Part shown: one piece after another, positions 1 through 7,704 of the stretch
How the letters are laid out: each line of letters starts with the position of its first letter
Numbering within the stretch: the first letter of the stretch is position 1
NCBI GenBank assembly: GCA_003531585.1
Contig: DQFX01000074.1
Span: 1-16,345 of the forward strand
Direction: 5' to 3'
Length of the DNA: 16,345 nucleotides
From: Oscillospiraceae bacterium
GTDB lineage: Bacteria; Bacillota; Clostridia; Oscillospirales; Ruminococcaceae
Position numbers and translations under genes: made by a program
Notes under the pieces: generated by a model
What the model saw: the letters and a program-made list of their open reading frames with translations, nothing else
Told to the model about the DNA's origin: nothing
Database searches by the model: none

Positions 1-17
1 TACAGCCTTACTTCGTC
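1..17. repeat. left copy of the 17-bp terminal repeat
   Basis: Identical to 16329-16345 and in the same orientation. Beyond it (18-75) the sequence remains non-coding and would continue the right-edge sequence if the repeat were longer than 17 bp. Confidence 0.85.
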
Positions 18-86
18 GGCTTTCCTCGCATTCGGTGCACTCTACCCATTTTCCCTTCTCAAATCGGTTTTTATAGGTTCCCTTAT

Positions 87-115
87 ATTATAGCAGTAAA
101 TCGTTTACATTACAA
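87..115 (-). promoter_or_regulatory. leftward sigma-A-type promoter leaving the window
   Basis: On the minus strand the -35 box is TTGTAA (110-115) and the -10 box is TATAAT (87-92), separated by exactly 17 bp. An extended -10 TGC directly precedes the -10. The spacer contains the small inverted repeat GTAAA-CGA-TTTAC, a possible operator. Transcription would start near position 80 and run left out of the window through 1-17, the sequence shared with the right edge. Its target gene is not visible. The box match is strong; activity is inferred. Confidence 0.65.
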
Positions 116-164
116 GGGCGGTGATTTGCACAAAGATTTTTCAACTTTTTTGTGCAAATGCCCT
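115..164. repeat. long imperfect hairpin upstream of leftward promoter
   Basis: Perfect 11-bp arms (124-134 and 149-159, ATTTGCACAAA and its complement) surround a 14-nt loop. They are extended by five outer pairs (115-119 with 160-164) across a 4-nt bulge. There is no T-tract on either side, so it is not a canonical terminator. The left arm touches the -35 box of the leftward promoter, which would suit an operator or an RNA structure at the end of the hpf transcript. Its function is unknown. Confidence 0.5.
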
Positions 165-176
165 AATCAGCATTCA

Positions 177-203
177 AGCTCCGCAGGAAATCCCGGCGGA
201 GCT
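177..203 (-). terminator. putative hpf 3' hairpin
   Basis: Eight-bp perfect arms (AGCTCCGC 177-184, complement 196-203) enclose an 11-nt loop about 40 nt past the hpf stop. On the minus strand the hairpin is followed by TGAATGCTG and not by a T-run. It is therefore a weak intrinsic-terminator candidate or a 3'-end stabilising structure. Confidence 0.4.
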
Positions 204-243
204 GATTGCTATTTAAGTATTAACGCCTTGTTTCCTGTGCTGC

Positions 244-762
244 TCATCCCTCGGGAACCAGAACTGCATAGTTGCCCTCGTCGCGCTTGTAGACTACGTT
301 TACAGCGCCGGTGTCTGCGTTCTTGAACATAAAGAACGTGTGGTCAAGCAGGTTCATCTGAAGAATAGCCTCGTCAACGGACATCGGGCGGAGGTGGAAT
401 TTCTTCTCGCGAATGACCTCGTACTCCTTCTCCTCTGCCTCGGGTGCAAGACCCTCGAACGCGCCTGTACGCAGGCTCTTTTCAACCTTGGTCTTCTGCT
501 TTCTGATCTGGCGGATAACGCGGTCAACGGTTACGTCGAGGGCGTCGTTCTTGTCCTTCGCGGACTGCTCTGCACGGTAGATGATACCGTTATATTTTAC
601 CGTAAGCTCAAGAATGATAAGTTCACGGCGCTCCTCGAGGGTGATCTTAGCCTCGGCCTCCTCGGGGAAGAAGCGGTCCAGCTTTGCGCTGAGCTTCTGG
701 GTCGCATAGTCGGTGAACGACTGATTGATTGTGAGCTTCTTAGCGGTGATGGTTACTTTCAT
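244..762 (-). CDS. hpf: long-form ribosome hibernation promoting factor
   Basis: A 172-residue cytoplasmic protein. Residues 1-95 match the S30AE/RaiA fold (starting MKVTITAKKLTIN), which binds the 30S decoding region. Residues about 113-172 (EYEVIREKKFHLRPM, then EAILQMNLLDHTFFMF) form the C-terminal dimerisation domain of long HPF, which pairs 70S ribosomes into inactive 100S dimers in stationary phase. Length is normal for the long form. The frame stays open upstream, but I chose the ATG at 762 because AAAGGA lies 9 nt before it and the family begins at MKV. It is monocistronic, with its own promoter at 890-918 and a structured leader of about 120 nt. Family assignment is secure. Confidence 0.95.
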   Translation of the reverse strand: MKVTITAKKLTINQSFTDYATQKLSAKLDRFFPEEAEAKITLEERRELIILELTVKYNGIIYRAEQSAKDKNDALDVTVDRVIRQIRKQKTKVEKSLRTGAFEGLAPEAEEKEYEVIREKKFHLRPMSVDEAILQMNLLDHTFFMFKNADTGAVNVVYKRDEGNYAVLVPEG

Positions 763-792
763 ACTGATCATTCCTTTCGGGTCGGACGAGCC

Positions 793-862
793 GCGGCATA
801 CGCCGCCGCCCGGCAAACCGGGATTTTAAAGCAAATCAGCAGGACCGCCCGGACTTTCGTCC
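793..862 (-). promoter_or_regulatory. structured 5' leader of hpf
   Basis: Read on the minus strand, the leader holds GGAC-GAAA-GTCC (851-862, a GNRA tetraloop), CCCGG-TTTG-CCGGG (809-822) and GCGGC-GTAT-GCCGC (793-806). These precede the AAAGGA ribosome binding site. I do not recognise a named riboswitch. It could affect stability or translation of hpf mRNA in stationary phase, but that is inference. Confidence 0.4.
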
Positions 863-889
863 CGTGAGCCTGTTAACTTGTCTGTATAC

Positions 890-918
890 ATTGTAGCATA
901 TTTATCGCAAATATACAA
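890..918 (-). promoter_or_regulatory. hpf promoter
   Basis: On the minus strand the -35 is TTGTAT (913-918), the spacer is 17 bp, and the -10 is TACAAT (890-895) with extended -10 TGC. The expected start is near 883. Tandem TTTTACACA repeats lie about 25-40 bp upstream of the -35. Confidence 0.65.
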
Positions 919-941
919 TACCCTTTGTGAAATTTCATTCT

Positions 942-959
942 TTTTACACATTTTACACA
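942..959. repeat. tandem 9-bp repeat upstream of the hpf promoter
   Basis: Two exact head-to-tail copies of TTTTACACA (942-950, 951-959) lie upstream of the hpf -35 box. A TGTAA at about 968-972 gives a partial inverted match. This could be a regulator site or AT-rich chance repetition. Confidence 0.35.
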
Positions 960-1095
960 AAAGATTATGTAAACATTGAACAAATATATTACACCTGATA
1001 TTACAAGTCCATTCACACCCGGCTGAAAAATCCACAAAAACGCGCTTGCGGATATGTCTAATAAAACGATTTTGTAAACTGGTCATTTCTTTGTA

Positions 1096-1124
1096 TTGAA
1101 AGTCATGTTGAAAAGTGGTATAAT
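1096..1124 (+). promoter_or_regulatory. promoter of the gtrA operon
   Basis: The -35 is TTGAAA (1096-1101), the spacer is 17 bp, and the -10 is a perfect TATAAT (1119-1124) with extended -10 TGG. The G-rich ribosome binding site of the first gene follows at 1144-1152. Confidence 0.8.
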
Positions 1125-1157
1125 TGATACATCTAAAAAAATTGGGGGGGAGCCTTA

Positions 1158-1613
1158 TTGACAGAAGAGAAACGCAGGAAGCTGCTGAGCCTGTTCTGGG
1201 AATTCTTCAGATACGCCGTTGTAGGCGGTATCGCATTCCTGGCGGATTACGGCACGCTGTTCCTGTTTCAGGAGCTGATACTCACCGGAGGAACTCCGTG
1301 GGAGCTGTTCATCTCCACCGCGGCGGGATTCATCGTAGGCCTGATCGTGAACTACGTGCTTTCGCTGACGTTCGTATTCCGCAGAAAGGACAACCGCGGC
1401 AGCGGTAAGAGCGTGGCGGCATTCCTGATTTTCACCGTGGTCGGCGTGATCGGACTGGGGCTGACGGAACTTATAATGTACCTCGGGACCGAGCTGCTGC
1501 ATATAAGCTACCTTATTGTAAAGATAGCCGCCGCCGCCATCGTCCTTGTATGGAATTACGTCGGACGAAAGGTACTGATATTTGACAGAAAAGGAAAAAT
1601 TGAAACCAAATGA
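1158..1613 (+). CDS. GtrA-like polytopic membrane protein
   Basis: A 151-residue protein with four hydrophobic segments (about 15-38, 44-72, 86-110, 115-142). It has the hallmarks of the GtrA/DPMS superfamily: an early FFRYAVVGG, then GFIVGLIVNYVLSLTFVF, and WNYVGRKVLIF at the end. GtrA proteins are thought to help move or position polyprenyl-linked sugars for envelope glycosylation. The start is TTG, preceded by GGGGGGGAG (1144-1152) at good spacing. The stop overlaps the next start as ATGA, so translation is probably coupled. It is first in a three-gene operon with an FAD oxidoreductase and a GT-C-like transferase. The sugar handled cannot be told from sequence. Confidence 0.88.
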   Translation: MTEEKRRKLLSLFWEFFRYAVVGGIAFLADYGTLFLFQELILTGGTPWELFISTAAGFIVGLIVNYVLSLTFVFRRKDNRGSGKSVAAFLIFTVVGVIGLGLTELIMYLGTELLHISYLIVKIAAAAIVLVWNYVGRKVLIFDRKGKIETK

Positions 1614-3193
1614 AAAATGTAGTAATCATCGGCGCGGGTCCTGCGGGACTTACCGCCGCATACACCCTGCTGAATGAAAGCAGCGAATATCACCCCATAA
1701 TAATCGAAGCCAGCGAATTCATCGGCGGAATATCCCGCACCGCGCGGTACAACGGGAACCGTATCGACATCGGAGGCCACAGGTTTTTCTCGAAAAACAA
1801 GGAGGTCATGAAGCTGTGGATGGATATCCTCCCGCTTCAGGGCGCGCCCTCAAAGGACGACAAGGTGCTCGGCAGAACGCACACCTTCTCCGACGACCCG
1901 GAGATAGACCCGGACAAAATCGACAACGTTTTCCTTGCGCGTACCCGCTTGTCCCGGATATACTTCCGCAAGCGCTTCTTCGACTACCCCATCTCGCTGA
2001 AACCTGCGACCTTCATCAACATGGGATTCGTCAACACGATGAAGGCGGGCTTCGGATATCTCGGCAGCGTTATCCACAAGCTCCCGGAGACCTCGCTTGA
2101 GAATTTCTACATAAACCGCTTCGGTAAGCCGCTCTACCAGATGTTCTTCGAGGACTACACCGAAAAGCTCTGGGGAGTTCACCCGTCAAACATCGCCGCG
2201 GACTGGGGCGCTCAGCGCGTCAAGGGGCTTTCCGTGTGGAAGGTCATAACCTCCGCGCTTTCCAAGCCGTTCAAGAAAAACAAGAACAACGTCGAGACCT
2301 CGCTCATCGACGAATTCTACTACCCGAAATTCGGCCCTGGGCAGCTCTGGGAGCGCATGGCAGAGATAGACCGCGAAAAGGGCGCGGAGCTTCTCATGCA
2401 GCACGAGGTCGTGCGCGTAAACGCGGAAAACGGCTCCGTGAGATCCGTGACCGTGCGCTGCACCGACAGCGGCTCCCCGGATTTCGGCAAGGAGCGCACC
2501 ATCGAATGCGACTTCCTTGTTTCCTCGATGGCGGTCAAGGATCTGGTGCAGGCTCTCCCGAACGTGCCGGAGGACATACTGCACATCGCGTCGGAGCTTC
2601 CCTACCGGGATTTCATCACCGTAGGCCTGCTGCTCGACCGGCTCGAGATCCAGAACAAGACCAAGACCCCGACCATCAACAATATAGTCCCGGACTGCTG
2701 GATATACATTCAGGAGCGCGAGGTAAAGCTCGGAAGGCTCCAGATATTCAACAACTGGTCGCCCTATATGGTGGACGACAACACGAAGCACGTCTGGGTG
2801 GGGCTTGAGTACTTCTGCACCGAGGGCGACGAAATGTGGAACACTCCCCCGGAGGAGTTCATCGACTTCGCCTCAAAGGAGCTGGAGCAGATCGGCATAA
2901 TAAAGCGCGAGAACATCGCAGACAGCTTCACCGCCAAGGTGAAGAAGGCCTACCCGGCGTACTTTGGAACCTACAAGGAGTTCGGGAAGGTGCGCGGGTA
3001 CCTCGACAGCTTCGATAATCTCTACTGCATAGGCAGAAACGGCCAGCACCGCTACAACAACATGGATCACTCCATGCTGACGGCGATGAACGCCGCCCGC
3101 TCGATAATCTCCGGCACCGGAGACCGCGAGAGCGTCTGGAGCGTCAACACCGAGAAGGAATACCACGAGGAAGCAAAGGAGCAAAAGCAATGA
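1610..3193 (+). CDS. NAD(P)/FAD-dependent oxidoreductase (amine oxidase/UDP-galactopyranose mutase-like)
   Basis: A 527-residue soluble protein with an N-terminal dinucleotide-binding motif (VVIIGAGPAGLTAAY, residues 4-18), the GGHRFF motif of this flavoprotein group (55-60) and a C-terminal FAD-contact segment (CIGRNGQHRYNNMDHSM, about 473-489). The fold resembles protoporphyrinogen oxidase, amine oxidase and UDP-galactopyranose mutase. Placed between GtrA and a membrane glycosyltransferase, it more probably modifies a nucleotide- or lipid-linked sugar than porphyrin or amine; that is inference. It overlaps both neighbours by ATGA. The conserved ends argue that it is complete. The exact substrate is unknown. 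Confidence 0.85.
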   Translation: MKNVVIIGAGPAGLTAAYTLLNESSEYHPIIIEASEFIGGISRTARYNGNRIDIGGHRFFSKNKEVMKLWMDILPLQGAPSKDDKVLGRTHTFSDDPEIDPDKIDNVFLARTRLSRIYFRKRFFDYPISLKPATFINMGFVNTMKAGFGYLGSVIHKLPETSLENFYINRFGKPLYQMFFEDYTEKLWGVHPSNIAADWGAQRVKGLSVWKVITSALSKPFKKNKNNVETSLIDEFYYPKFGPGQLWERMAEIDREKGAELLMQHEVVRVNAENGSVRSVTVRCTDSGSPDFGKERTIECDFLVSSMAVKDLVQALPNVPEDILHIASELPYRDFITVGLLLDRLEIQNKTKTPTINNIVPDCWIYIQEREVKLGRLQIFNNWSPYMVDDNTKHVWVGLEYFCTEGDEMWNTPPEEFIDFASKELEQIGIIKRENIADSFTAKVKKAYPAYFGTYKEFGKVRGYLDSFDNLYCIGRNGQHRYNNMDHSMLTAMNAARSIISGTGDRESVWSVNTEKEYHEEAKEQKQ

Positions 3194-4785
3194 CCGATAC
3201 AGCCGCTTCAGGAAAGCGAAGCATACCGAAAAGCAGCATTATCCTGCTCTGCCTGTTCATTGTCTACCTTGCGCTGACCTTCATCGGCGCCGCCCGCCAC
3301 GAAATATGGTACGACGAGGCGCAGGCGTGGAATATTGCAAAATACAACGATATTTCCGGTATCATCGACTTCATGAAATATGAAGGCCACCCGCCGCTCT
3401 GGCACTTTGTCCTCTACCCGTTTGCCAAGGCGGGGCTTCCGGCGGATATCCTTCCGTTCATAAGCTGGTTTATTTCCGGCGTGGCTGCCGGGCTTCTTCT
3501 ATGGAAGGCTCCGTTCAGACCGCTGCTTAAAGGCATTGTGCTGTTTTCCGGCAGCCTGATATTTTACAACAGCGTGATGTCGCGAGTATACTGCCTCATT
3601 CTGCTGATACTTGTGCTGCTTGCCATCGTCTACAAGGACAGAAACCGCCGCCCTGTTGTCTACGGACTGCTTATTGCGCTCCTTGCAAATACGCACCTCA
3701 TGATGTCAGGTCTGGTCGGAATACTCGGTATCTACATGATAATCGACCTGTTCAAACTGTGGAAAACATCTTCAGGGAAAATGAACATTCTGCGGCTTGC
3801 CGGCCTTGCAATTGCGGGCGTCGGAGTTATCCTGCTGATAGTGCCGCTTCTGGGATGCCTGAGCACAAACGAAGGGATTGCTTACAAAACCGAAAATCTG
3901 AATTTATTAACTGTTTTTGACAGCCTGATCAAAACCCTCGGAACGATAACAGCCGGCGCAGTGCTTGATCAGCAGCTTCCTTTTCTGTCACCCACCGCCA
4001 ACTGGACGCTTGGAGCATGCATAGGGCTTGTCATGGTATGCGCAATGATTTTTTTCAGGCATTACAGAAAGCATTTTATTGTAATGCTCGTATTTACAGG
4101 CGTTTATTCCGTGATATGCTGCGTTATCTGGTATTCGCTCCCGCAGCGCGCTACGCTTTTCCTGTTCACCTATGCGATTATTTATTGGTTTGCCCTCGAT
4201 ACCGAAACCCCTGTATACAAAGAGCCAAAACCGATCGATAAGAAAACGTCAGCCGTCGGCAAGCGACTCATCACATGGTTCAGAGGCATAGACAAGCAGT
4301 TTGACAAAGCATTCTTCGTTTTGTTCTGCACATATATTGCCGCAACGATTCCAATGGGTAGCTATCAACTTATCAAGGACTATTTCACAGATTACAGCTA
4401 TTCAAAGATAACCGCTGAATTTGTAAGAAGTGAATTGCCCGACGATGCTGTTTTAGTGATAGAACCGAGTGAAACCACGCCTTCTTATAAAGCCTACTTG
4501 CCTGAATATAAATTCTATTCGTTAAGCAACGCTGATTTCTGGTATTATGCCGACCATTCAATATATGAAAAAGACGCAGTTATAGATTACAACAAAATTT
4601 ATAACGACCTTAAAAATTACAAGCACTTATACAAACTCTATTTTGGCATAGAATCGCTTGATGATAATGTTCTGTTTGAACGGCACAGAAACGACTCGGT
4701 ATTGATATACCCGCACGACCTGAATATTGAAATCACCGTATTCGACCTTGACAAAGAGATCCTTCCATTTATCAGCGATAACTAA
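3190..4785 (+). CDS. multi-spanning GT-C-type glycosyltransferase
   Basis: A 531-residue membrane protein with a short basic N-terminus, about ten hydrophobic segments through residue 385, and a polar C-terminal domain (about 405-531). The first large loop has an acidic pair in EIWYDEAQAW (D42, E43) followed by EGHPPLW (65-71). This is the arrangement of GT39/ArnT-like enzymes that use polyprenyl-phosphate sugars outside the membrane. It is third in the GtrA operon, so GtrA plausibly supplies the lipid-linked donor. The first half is GC-rich like its neighbours, while roughly 4380-4785 is clearly AT-rich with different codon use, suggesting a mosaic gene. The acceptor is unknown. Confidence 0.82.
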   Translation: MTDTAASGKRSIPKSSIILLCLFIVYLALTFIGAARHEIWYDEAQAWNIAKYNDISGIIDFMKYEGHPPLWHFVLYPFAKAGLPADILPFISWFISGVAAGLLLWKAPFRPLLKGIVLFSGSLIFYNSVMSRVYCLILLILVLLAIVYKDRNRRPVVYGLLIALLANTHLMMSGLVGILGIYMIIDLFKLWKTSSGKMNILRLAGLAIAGVGVILLIVPLLGCLSTNEGIAYKTENLNLLTVFDSLIKTLGTITAGAVLDQQLPFLSPTANWTLGACIGLVMVCAMIFFRHYRKHFIVMLVFTGVYSVICCVIWYSLPQRATLFLFTYAIIYWFALDTETPVYKEPKPIDKKTSAVGKRLITWFRGIDKQFDKAFFVLFCTYIAATIPMGSYQLIKDYFTDYSYSKITAEFVRSELPDDAVLVIEPSETTPSYKAYLPEYKFYSLSNADFWYYADHSIYEKDAVIDYNKIYNDLKNYKHLYKLYFGIESLDDNVLFERHRNDSVLIYPHDLNIEITVFDLDKEILPFISDN

Positions 4786-4796
4786 CCACAACTAAA

Positions 4797-4830
4797 AACA
4801 ATGGGCTGCACGAATGCAGCCCATTGTTTT
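4797..4830. terminator. bidirectional intrinsic terminator between the gtrA operon and putP
   Basis: A perfect 14-bp stem (4797-4810 with 4815-4828, core ATGGGCTGCA) has a CGAA tetraloop. It is followed by TTTT on the plus strand and TTTTT on the minus strand. It sits between convergent genes and would serve both. Confidence 0.93.
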
Positions 4831-4847
4831 ATAAACAGATATCTTGA

Positions 4848-6410
4848 TTATTCCCCGATAGCCTGAACCTCGGTCTCCTTAGCGTTAGCCCTTGCAAAAA
4901 GCTCGTCGACCTTCTGCCTGTCGACCTTGGTGCAGAGGGACACGATAATTACGGCAGCCAGCGCGATAATGAACGCAGGCAGCAGCGAGTAGATACCGGT
5001 TGCAGCGGAGAGGCTTACAAACGCGCCGTCTGCGGGGATCATCGGGATAGTCTCCCAGATGACAACGGACGCGCCGCCGGAGATAATACCGGCAACTGCG
5101 CCGTTCATGGTCATGCGCTTCCAGAACAGCGAGAGCAGCATAGCCGGACCGAACGCCGCTCCGAGGCCTGCCCATGCGTAGGAAACCAGACCCATTACCG
5201 AGCTGTTCGGGTCGAGGGCGATGATGTACGCAATGACTGCGACTGCAATAACGGTGCCGCGGCTGATCCACATGAGGGTCTTTTCCTTGGCGTCCTTCTT
5301 GAAGAGCTTGAACATATCGTTGCTCACAGAGGAAGCGGTCACGAGGAGCTGGGAATCCGCGGTGCTCATGATAGCCGCCAGGATAGCCGCGAGCACGATG
5401 CCCGCGATGATACCGGGCAGGAGCTTACCGCTGAGGAACATGAAGATCCTTTCCGCGTCGCCGATGGCGTTGAATTCAGCCAGCATAGCCTCGTTGCCTG
5501 CGGAGTTCAGGAAGATGTAGCCGAAAATTCCGACCAGCACAGCCGCGCCGAGGGTAATGAAAACCCAGATGGTCGCGATTATACGCGACTTCTTGATGAG
5601 GTCGCTGGACTTTATAGCCATGAAGCGGACCAGGATATGCGGCATTCCGAAGTAGCCGAGACCCCACGCCAGACCGGAAAGGATAGTGGTCCATGCGATG
5701 TCGCCGTTTACGTTCTCAAAGAGGTTGAGGTAGTTGGAGATAACAGCGCCGTCAGCGTTGAGGAACTGCACTGCGGAAACGTCCGGAGTCTGGATAATGC
5801 ACACCAGCGGAACTACGACCAGAGCCGCGAACATCAGCAGACCCTGAATGAGGTCAGTCCAGCAGACCGCGAAGAATCCGCCGAGGAAGGTGTAGGAAAT
5901 GATGATGAGCGCGCCGATGGTAAGGGAAAGCGTGTAATCCGTGCCGAACATGTAGTTGAACAGCTTGGCGCCGCTGCTGAATGCGGAAGCGGTGTAGATA
6001 AGGAAGAACACGAAAATAATTGCCGCGCACGCGAAGCGTATAACGGGATTCTGCGTGAAGAAGCGCTTCTGGAAGTACTCCGGGATAGTGATGGCGTCGC
6101 CGGCGGCGTAGGACATCTTACGGAGCCTTGCCGCGAGTATCTTCCAGTTGAGGTATGTACCGATGAAAAGACCTATCGCGATCCAGCTTTCAGTCAGCCC
6201 GCTGACGAAGATCGCGCCGGGCAGACCCATCAGCAGCCAGCCGCTCATATCCGAAGCCTGGGCTGAAATAGCCGTTGTCCAGCTTCCGAGCTGCCGCCCG
6301 CCTATAAAGTAATCGTTCATGCTCTTGGATTTCTTGTAGGAAAAAATTCCTATTCCGAGAATAACAAGGGCATAAGCCACAAATGCGATAATTACGAAAA
6401 TGTTTCCCAT
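4848..6410 (-). CDS. putP: sodium/proline symporter
   Basis: A 520-residue polytopic protein of the solute:sodium symporter family, imports proline with Na+. It shows the signature AQASDMSGWLLMGLPG (residues 51-65), whose D54 corresponds to the Na+-site Asp55 of E. coli PutP. It also has MSTADSQLLVTASS (348-361), whose S349/T350 match the Ser340/Thr341 pair. SMNDYFIGGR and the general length fit PutP well. The start ATG at 6410 is preceded by AAAGGAG. It is monocistronic, with its own promoter at 6468-6496, and ends at the shared bidirectional terminator. Another SSS substrate is possible, but the motifs favour proline. Confidence 0.9.
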   Translation of the reverse strand: MGNIFVIIAFVAYALVILGIGIFSYKKSKSMNDYFIGGRQLGSWTTAISAQASDMSGWLLMGLPGAIFVSGLTESWIAIGLFIGTYLNWKILAARLRKMSYAAGDAITIPEYFQKRFFTQNPVIRFACAAIIFVFFLIYTASAFSSGAKLFNYMFGTDYTLSLTIGALIIISYTFLGGFFAVCWTDLIQGLLMFAALVVVPLVCIIQTPDVSAVQFLNADGAVISNYLNLFENVNGDIAWTTILSGLAWGLGYFGMPHILVRFMAIKSSDLIKKSRIIATIWVFITLGAAVLVGIFGYIFLNSAGNEAMLAEFNAIGDAERIFMFLSGKLLPGIIAGIVLAAILAAIMSTADSQLLVTASSVSNDMFKLFKKDAKEKTLMWISRGTVIAVAVIAYIIALDPNSSVMGLVSYAWAGLGAAFGPAMLLSLFWKRMTMNGAVAGIISGGASVVIWETIPMIPADGAFVSLSAATGIYSLLPAFIIALAAVIIVSLCTKVDRQKVDELFARANAKETEVQAIGE

Positions 6411-6467
6411 TTGTTTTCTCCTTTTTATTTGTATTCGTTTTTGTAATGCTTTTCAGCACATATTATC

Positions 6468-6496
6468 ATTTTAGCATTTTTCTTTAATAATTGCAA
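6468..6496 (-). promoter_or_regulatory. putP promoter
   Basis: On the minus strand: TTGCAA (6491-6496), 17-bp spacer, TAAAAT (6468-6473) with extended -10 TGC. The leader to the start codon is about 50 nt and AT-rich. Confidence 0.7.
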
Positions 6497-6559
6497 GAGC
6501 CGACCGGAATTTTTGTGAATTATATATGTAATAAATTGCGGAAGTCCGTATATTTTGTA

Positions 6560-6588
6560 TTGATTTATTCCCGGGATTGTGCTAAAAT
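6560..6588 (+). promoter_or_regulatory. azlCD promoter
   Basis: TTGATT (6560-6565), 17-bp spacer, TAAAAT (6583-6588) with extended -10 TGC. A start near 6595 leaves only about 9 nt before the first in-frame ATG (6604), which supports the second ATG as the true azlC start. Confidence 0.7.
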
Positions 6589-6627
6589 AATAAAGTTGTC
6601 AATATGACCTGCGGAAAAGGGAGAATT

Positions 6628-7371
6628 ATGTCAGAGAAAACAAATAAAGTAAAGGGGAGCCGTTCGGATTATCTCCAGGGGCTTAAGGACGGGCTTCCGA
6701 TAGGGCTGGGATATCTTTCGGTATCCTTTGCGTTCGGCATTACCGCGGTGGGAATGAAAATCCCGCCGTTAGCCGCGATACTCATTTCCATGACCTGCCT
6801 GACCTCAGCCGGTCAGGTCGCCGGGATAGGCGCCATCGCCGCCGGAGGCGGTCTGTTCGAAATAGCGCTGGCTCAGCTCATTATCAATCTGCGCTACTCG
6901 CTCATGAGCCTTTCGCTCAGCCAGAAGCTCAGCAAGAATTACAATCTGTTCCACCGGCTCACCACGTCGTTCGGCGTGACCGACGAGGTGTTTGCAGTCG
7001 CCAGCGTTAAGCCCGGCGAGGTCACACCGGCGTATATGTACGGGCTTATCACGCTTCCCTACATAATGTGGGCGGCGGGCACGGCGACCGGCGCGATGCT
7101 CGGAAACGTCCTGCCGGAGATAGTTACGCTGGCGCTCGGCATTGCAATCTACGGAATGTTCATCGCGATAGTGGTTCCGCCTGCCAAGCGCTACAAGGGC
7201 GTGCTTGCGGTCGCTGCGATTGCCGCGGCTCTGTCCTGCGTAATCAAGTTCGTGCCGGTATTCAGCGGCATAACCTCGGGATTCTCGGTGATAATCTGCA
7301 CGGTCATCGCCGCGGCGCTGGGAGCGCTGTTCTTCCCGAAACCCACGGAGGACGGTGAAGCTGATGACTGA
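6628..7371 (+). CDS. azlC: AzlC-type branched-chain amino acid exporter, large subunit
   Basis: A 247-residue membrane protein of the AzlC family, the large subunit of a two-component exporter of leucine, isoleucine, valine and analogues. Family features include an early GLPIGLGYLSVSFAFG, the TSAGQ region, and a middle segment with INLRYSLMSLSLS and TDEVFAV. I place the start at the ATG at 6628, which has AAGGGAG 4 nt upstream; the ATG at 6604 lacks a ribosome binding site. The 3' end overlaps azlD, the usual AzlC-AzlD arrangement. Substrate is inferred from the family. Confidence 0.88.
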   Translation: MSEKTNKVKGSRSDYLQGLKDGLPIGLGYLSVSFAFGITAVGMKIPPLAAILISMTCLTSAGQVAGIGAIAAGGGLFEIALAQLIINLRYSLMSLSLSQKLSKNYNLFHRLTTSFGVTDEVFAVASVKPGEVTPAYMYGLITLPYIMWAAGTATGAMLGNVLPEIVTLALGIAIYGMFIAIVVPPAKRYKGVLAVAAIAAALSCVIKFVPVFSGITSGFSVIICTVIAAALGALFFPKPTEDGEADD

Positions 7372-7690
7372 TACATTATATCTGTGCCTGAGCATACTTA
7401 CGATGGCTCTCGTGACCTACCTTGTGAGAATGCTCCCGCTTGCGGCGATACGCAGGAAGATAACCTCGCCGTTTGTGCTGAGCTTCCTGTATTACGTACC
7501 CTATGCGGTGCTGACCGCCATGACTATCCCGGGGATATTCTTCAGCACCGGGTCGGTGTTAACCGCGTGCGTGGGATTCGCGGCGGCGCTCATTGCGGCT
7601 CTGTTCAACAGAGGACTGCTGATAGTGGCGCTTTCCGCCTGCGGCGGAGTGCTTGCCGCGGAGCTCGTCATGCAATTCCTTATCAAATAA
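7364..7690 (+). CDS. azlD: AzlD-type branched-chain amino acid exporter, small subunit
   Basis: A 108-residue protein with about four hydrophobic segments, the small partner of AzlC. MALVTYLVRMLPLAAI near the N-terminus is the typical AzlD opening. It overlaps azlC by 8 nt, implying translational coupling. The start is either ATG 7364 (used here, with GGTGA 5 nt before it) or an in-frame GTG at 7355 that sits only 3 nt from GGAGG. No clear terminator follows the stop, so read-through toward scfA is possible. Confidence 0.85.
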   Translation: MTDTLYLCLSILTMALVTYLVRMLPLAAIRRKITSPFVLSFLYYVPYAVLTAMTIPGIFFSTGSVLTACVGFAAALIAALFNRGLLIVALSACGGVLAAELVMQFLIK

Positions 7691-7704
7691 GAAAATAAGA
7701 AATG

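Larger units (their letters stand above)
1..243. other. non-coding region downstream of hpf, with promoter and hairpins
   Basis: No credible gene is visible here. From left to right it holds 17 bases (1-17) identical to the last 17 bases of the window, an AT-rich leftward promoter (87-115), a large imperfect hairpin (115-164) and a GC-rich hairpin (177-203) just downstream of the hpf stop. A 66-residue plus-strand reading frame at 126-326 has no ribosome binding site and runs antisense into the hpf 3' end, so it is not annotated. The block probably combines the hpf transcript end with the start of a leftward transcript leaving the window. Confidence 0.6.
763..1118. other. divergent intergenic region between hpf and the gtrA operon
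   Basis: About 395 bp separate the hpf start (762) and the gtrA start (1158) with no credible gene. The hpf-proximal part is GC-rich leader RNA with three short hairpins (793-806, 809-822, 851-862). The middle is AT-rich, with a head-to-tail 9-bp repeat TTTTACACA at 942-950 and 951-959. The right end carries the gtrA promoter. A minus-strand reading frame at 826-1086 spans the hpf promoter and lacks a ribosome binding site, so I do not annotate it. Confidence 0.7.

Noticed and set aside
123..164. Hairpin as an intrinsic terminator
   Set aside because: Neither strand has a T-tract after the stem.
826..1086. 86-residue minus-strand frame upstream of hpf
   Set aside because: It spans the hpf promoter and leader, lacks a ribosome binding site and has no family-like composition.
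2186..2808. Long frames on both strands inside the oxidoreductase gene
   Set aside because: They are products of GC-rich codon bias; the sense frame has intact FAD-binding motifs from end to end.
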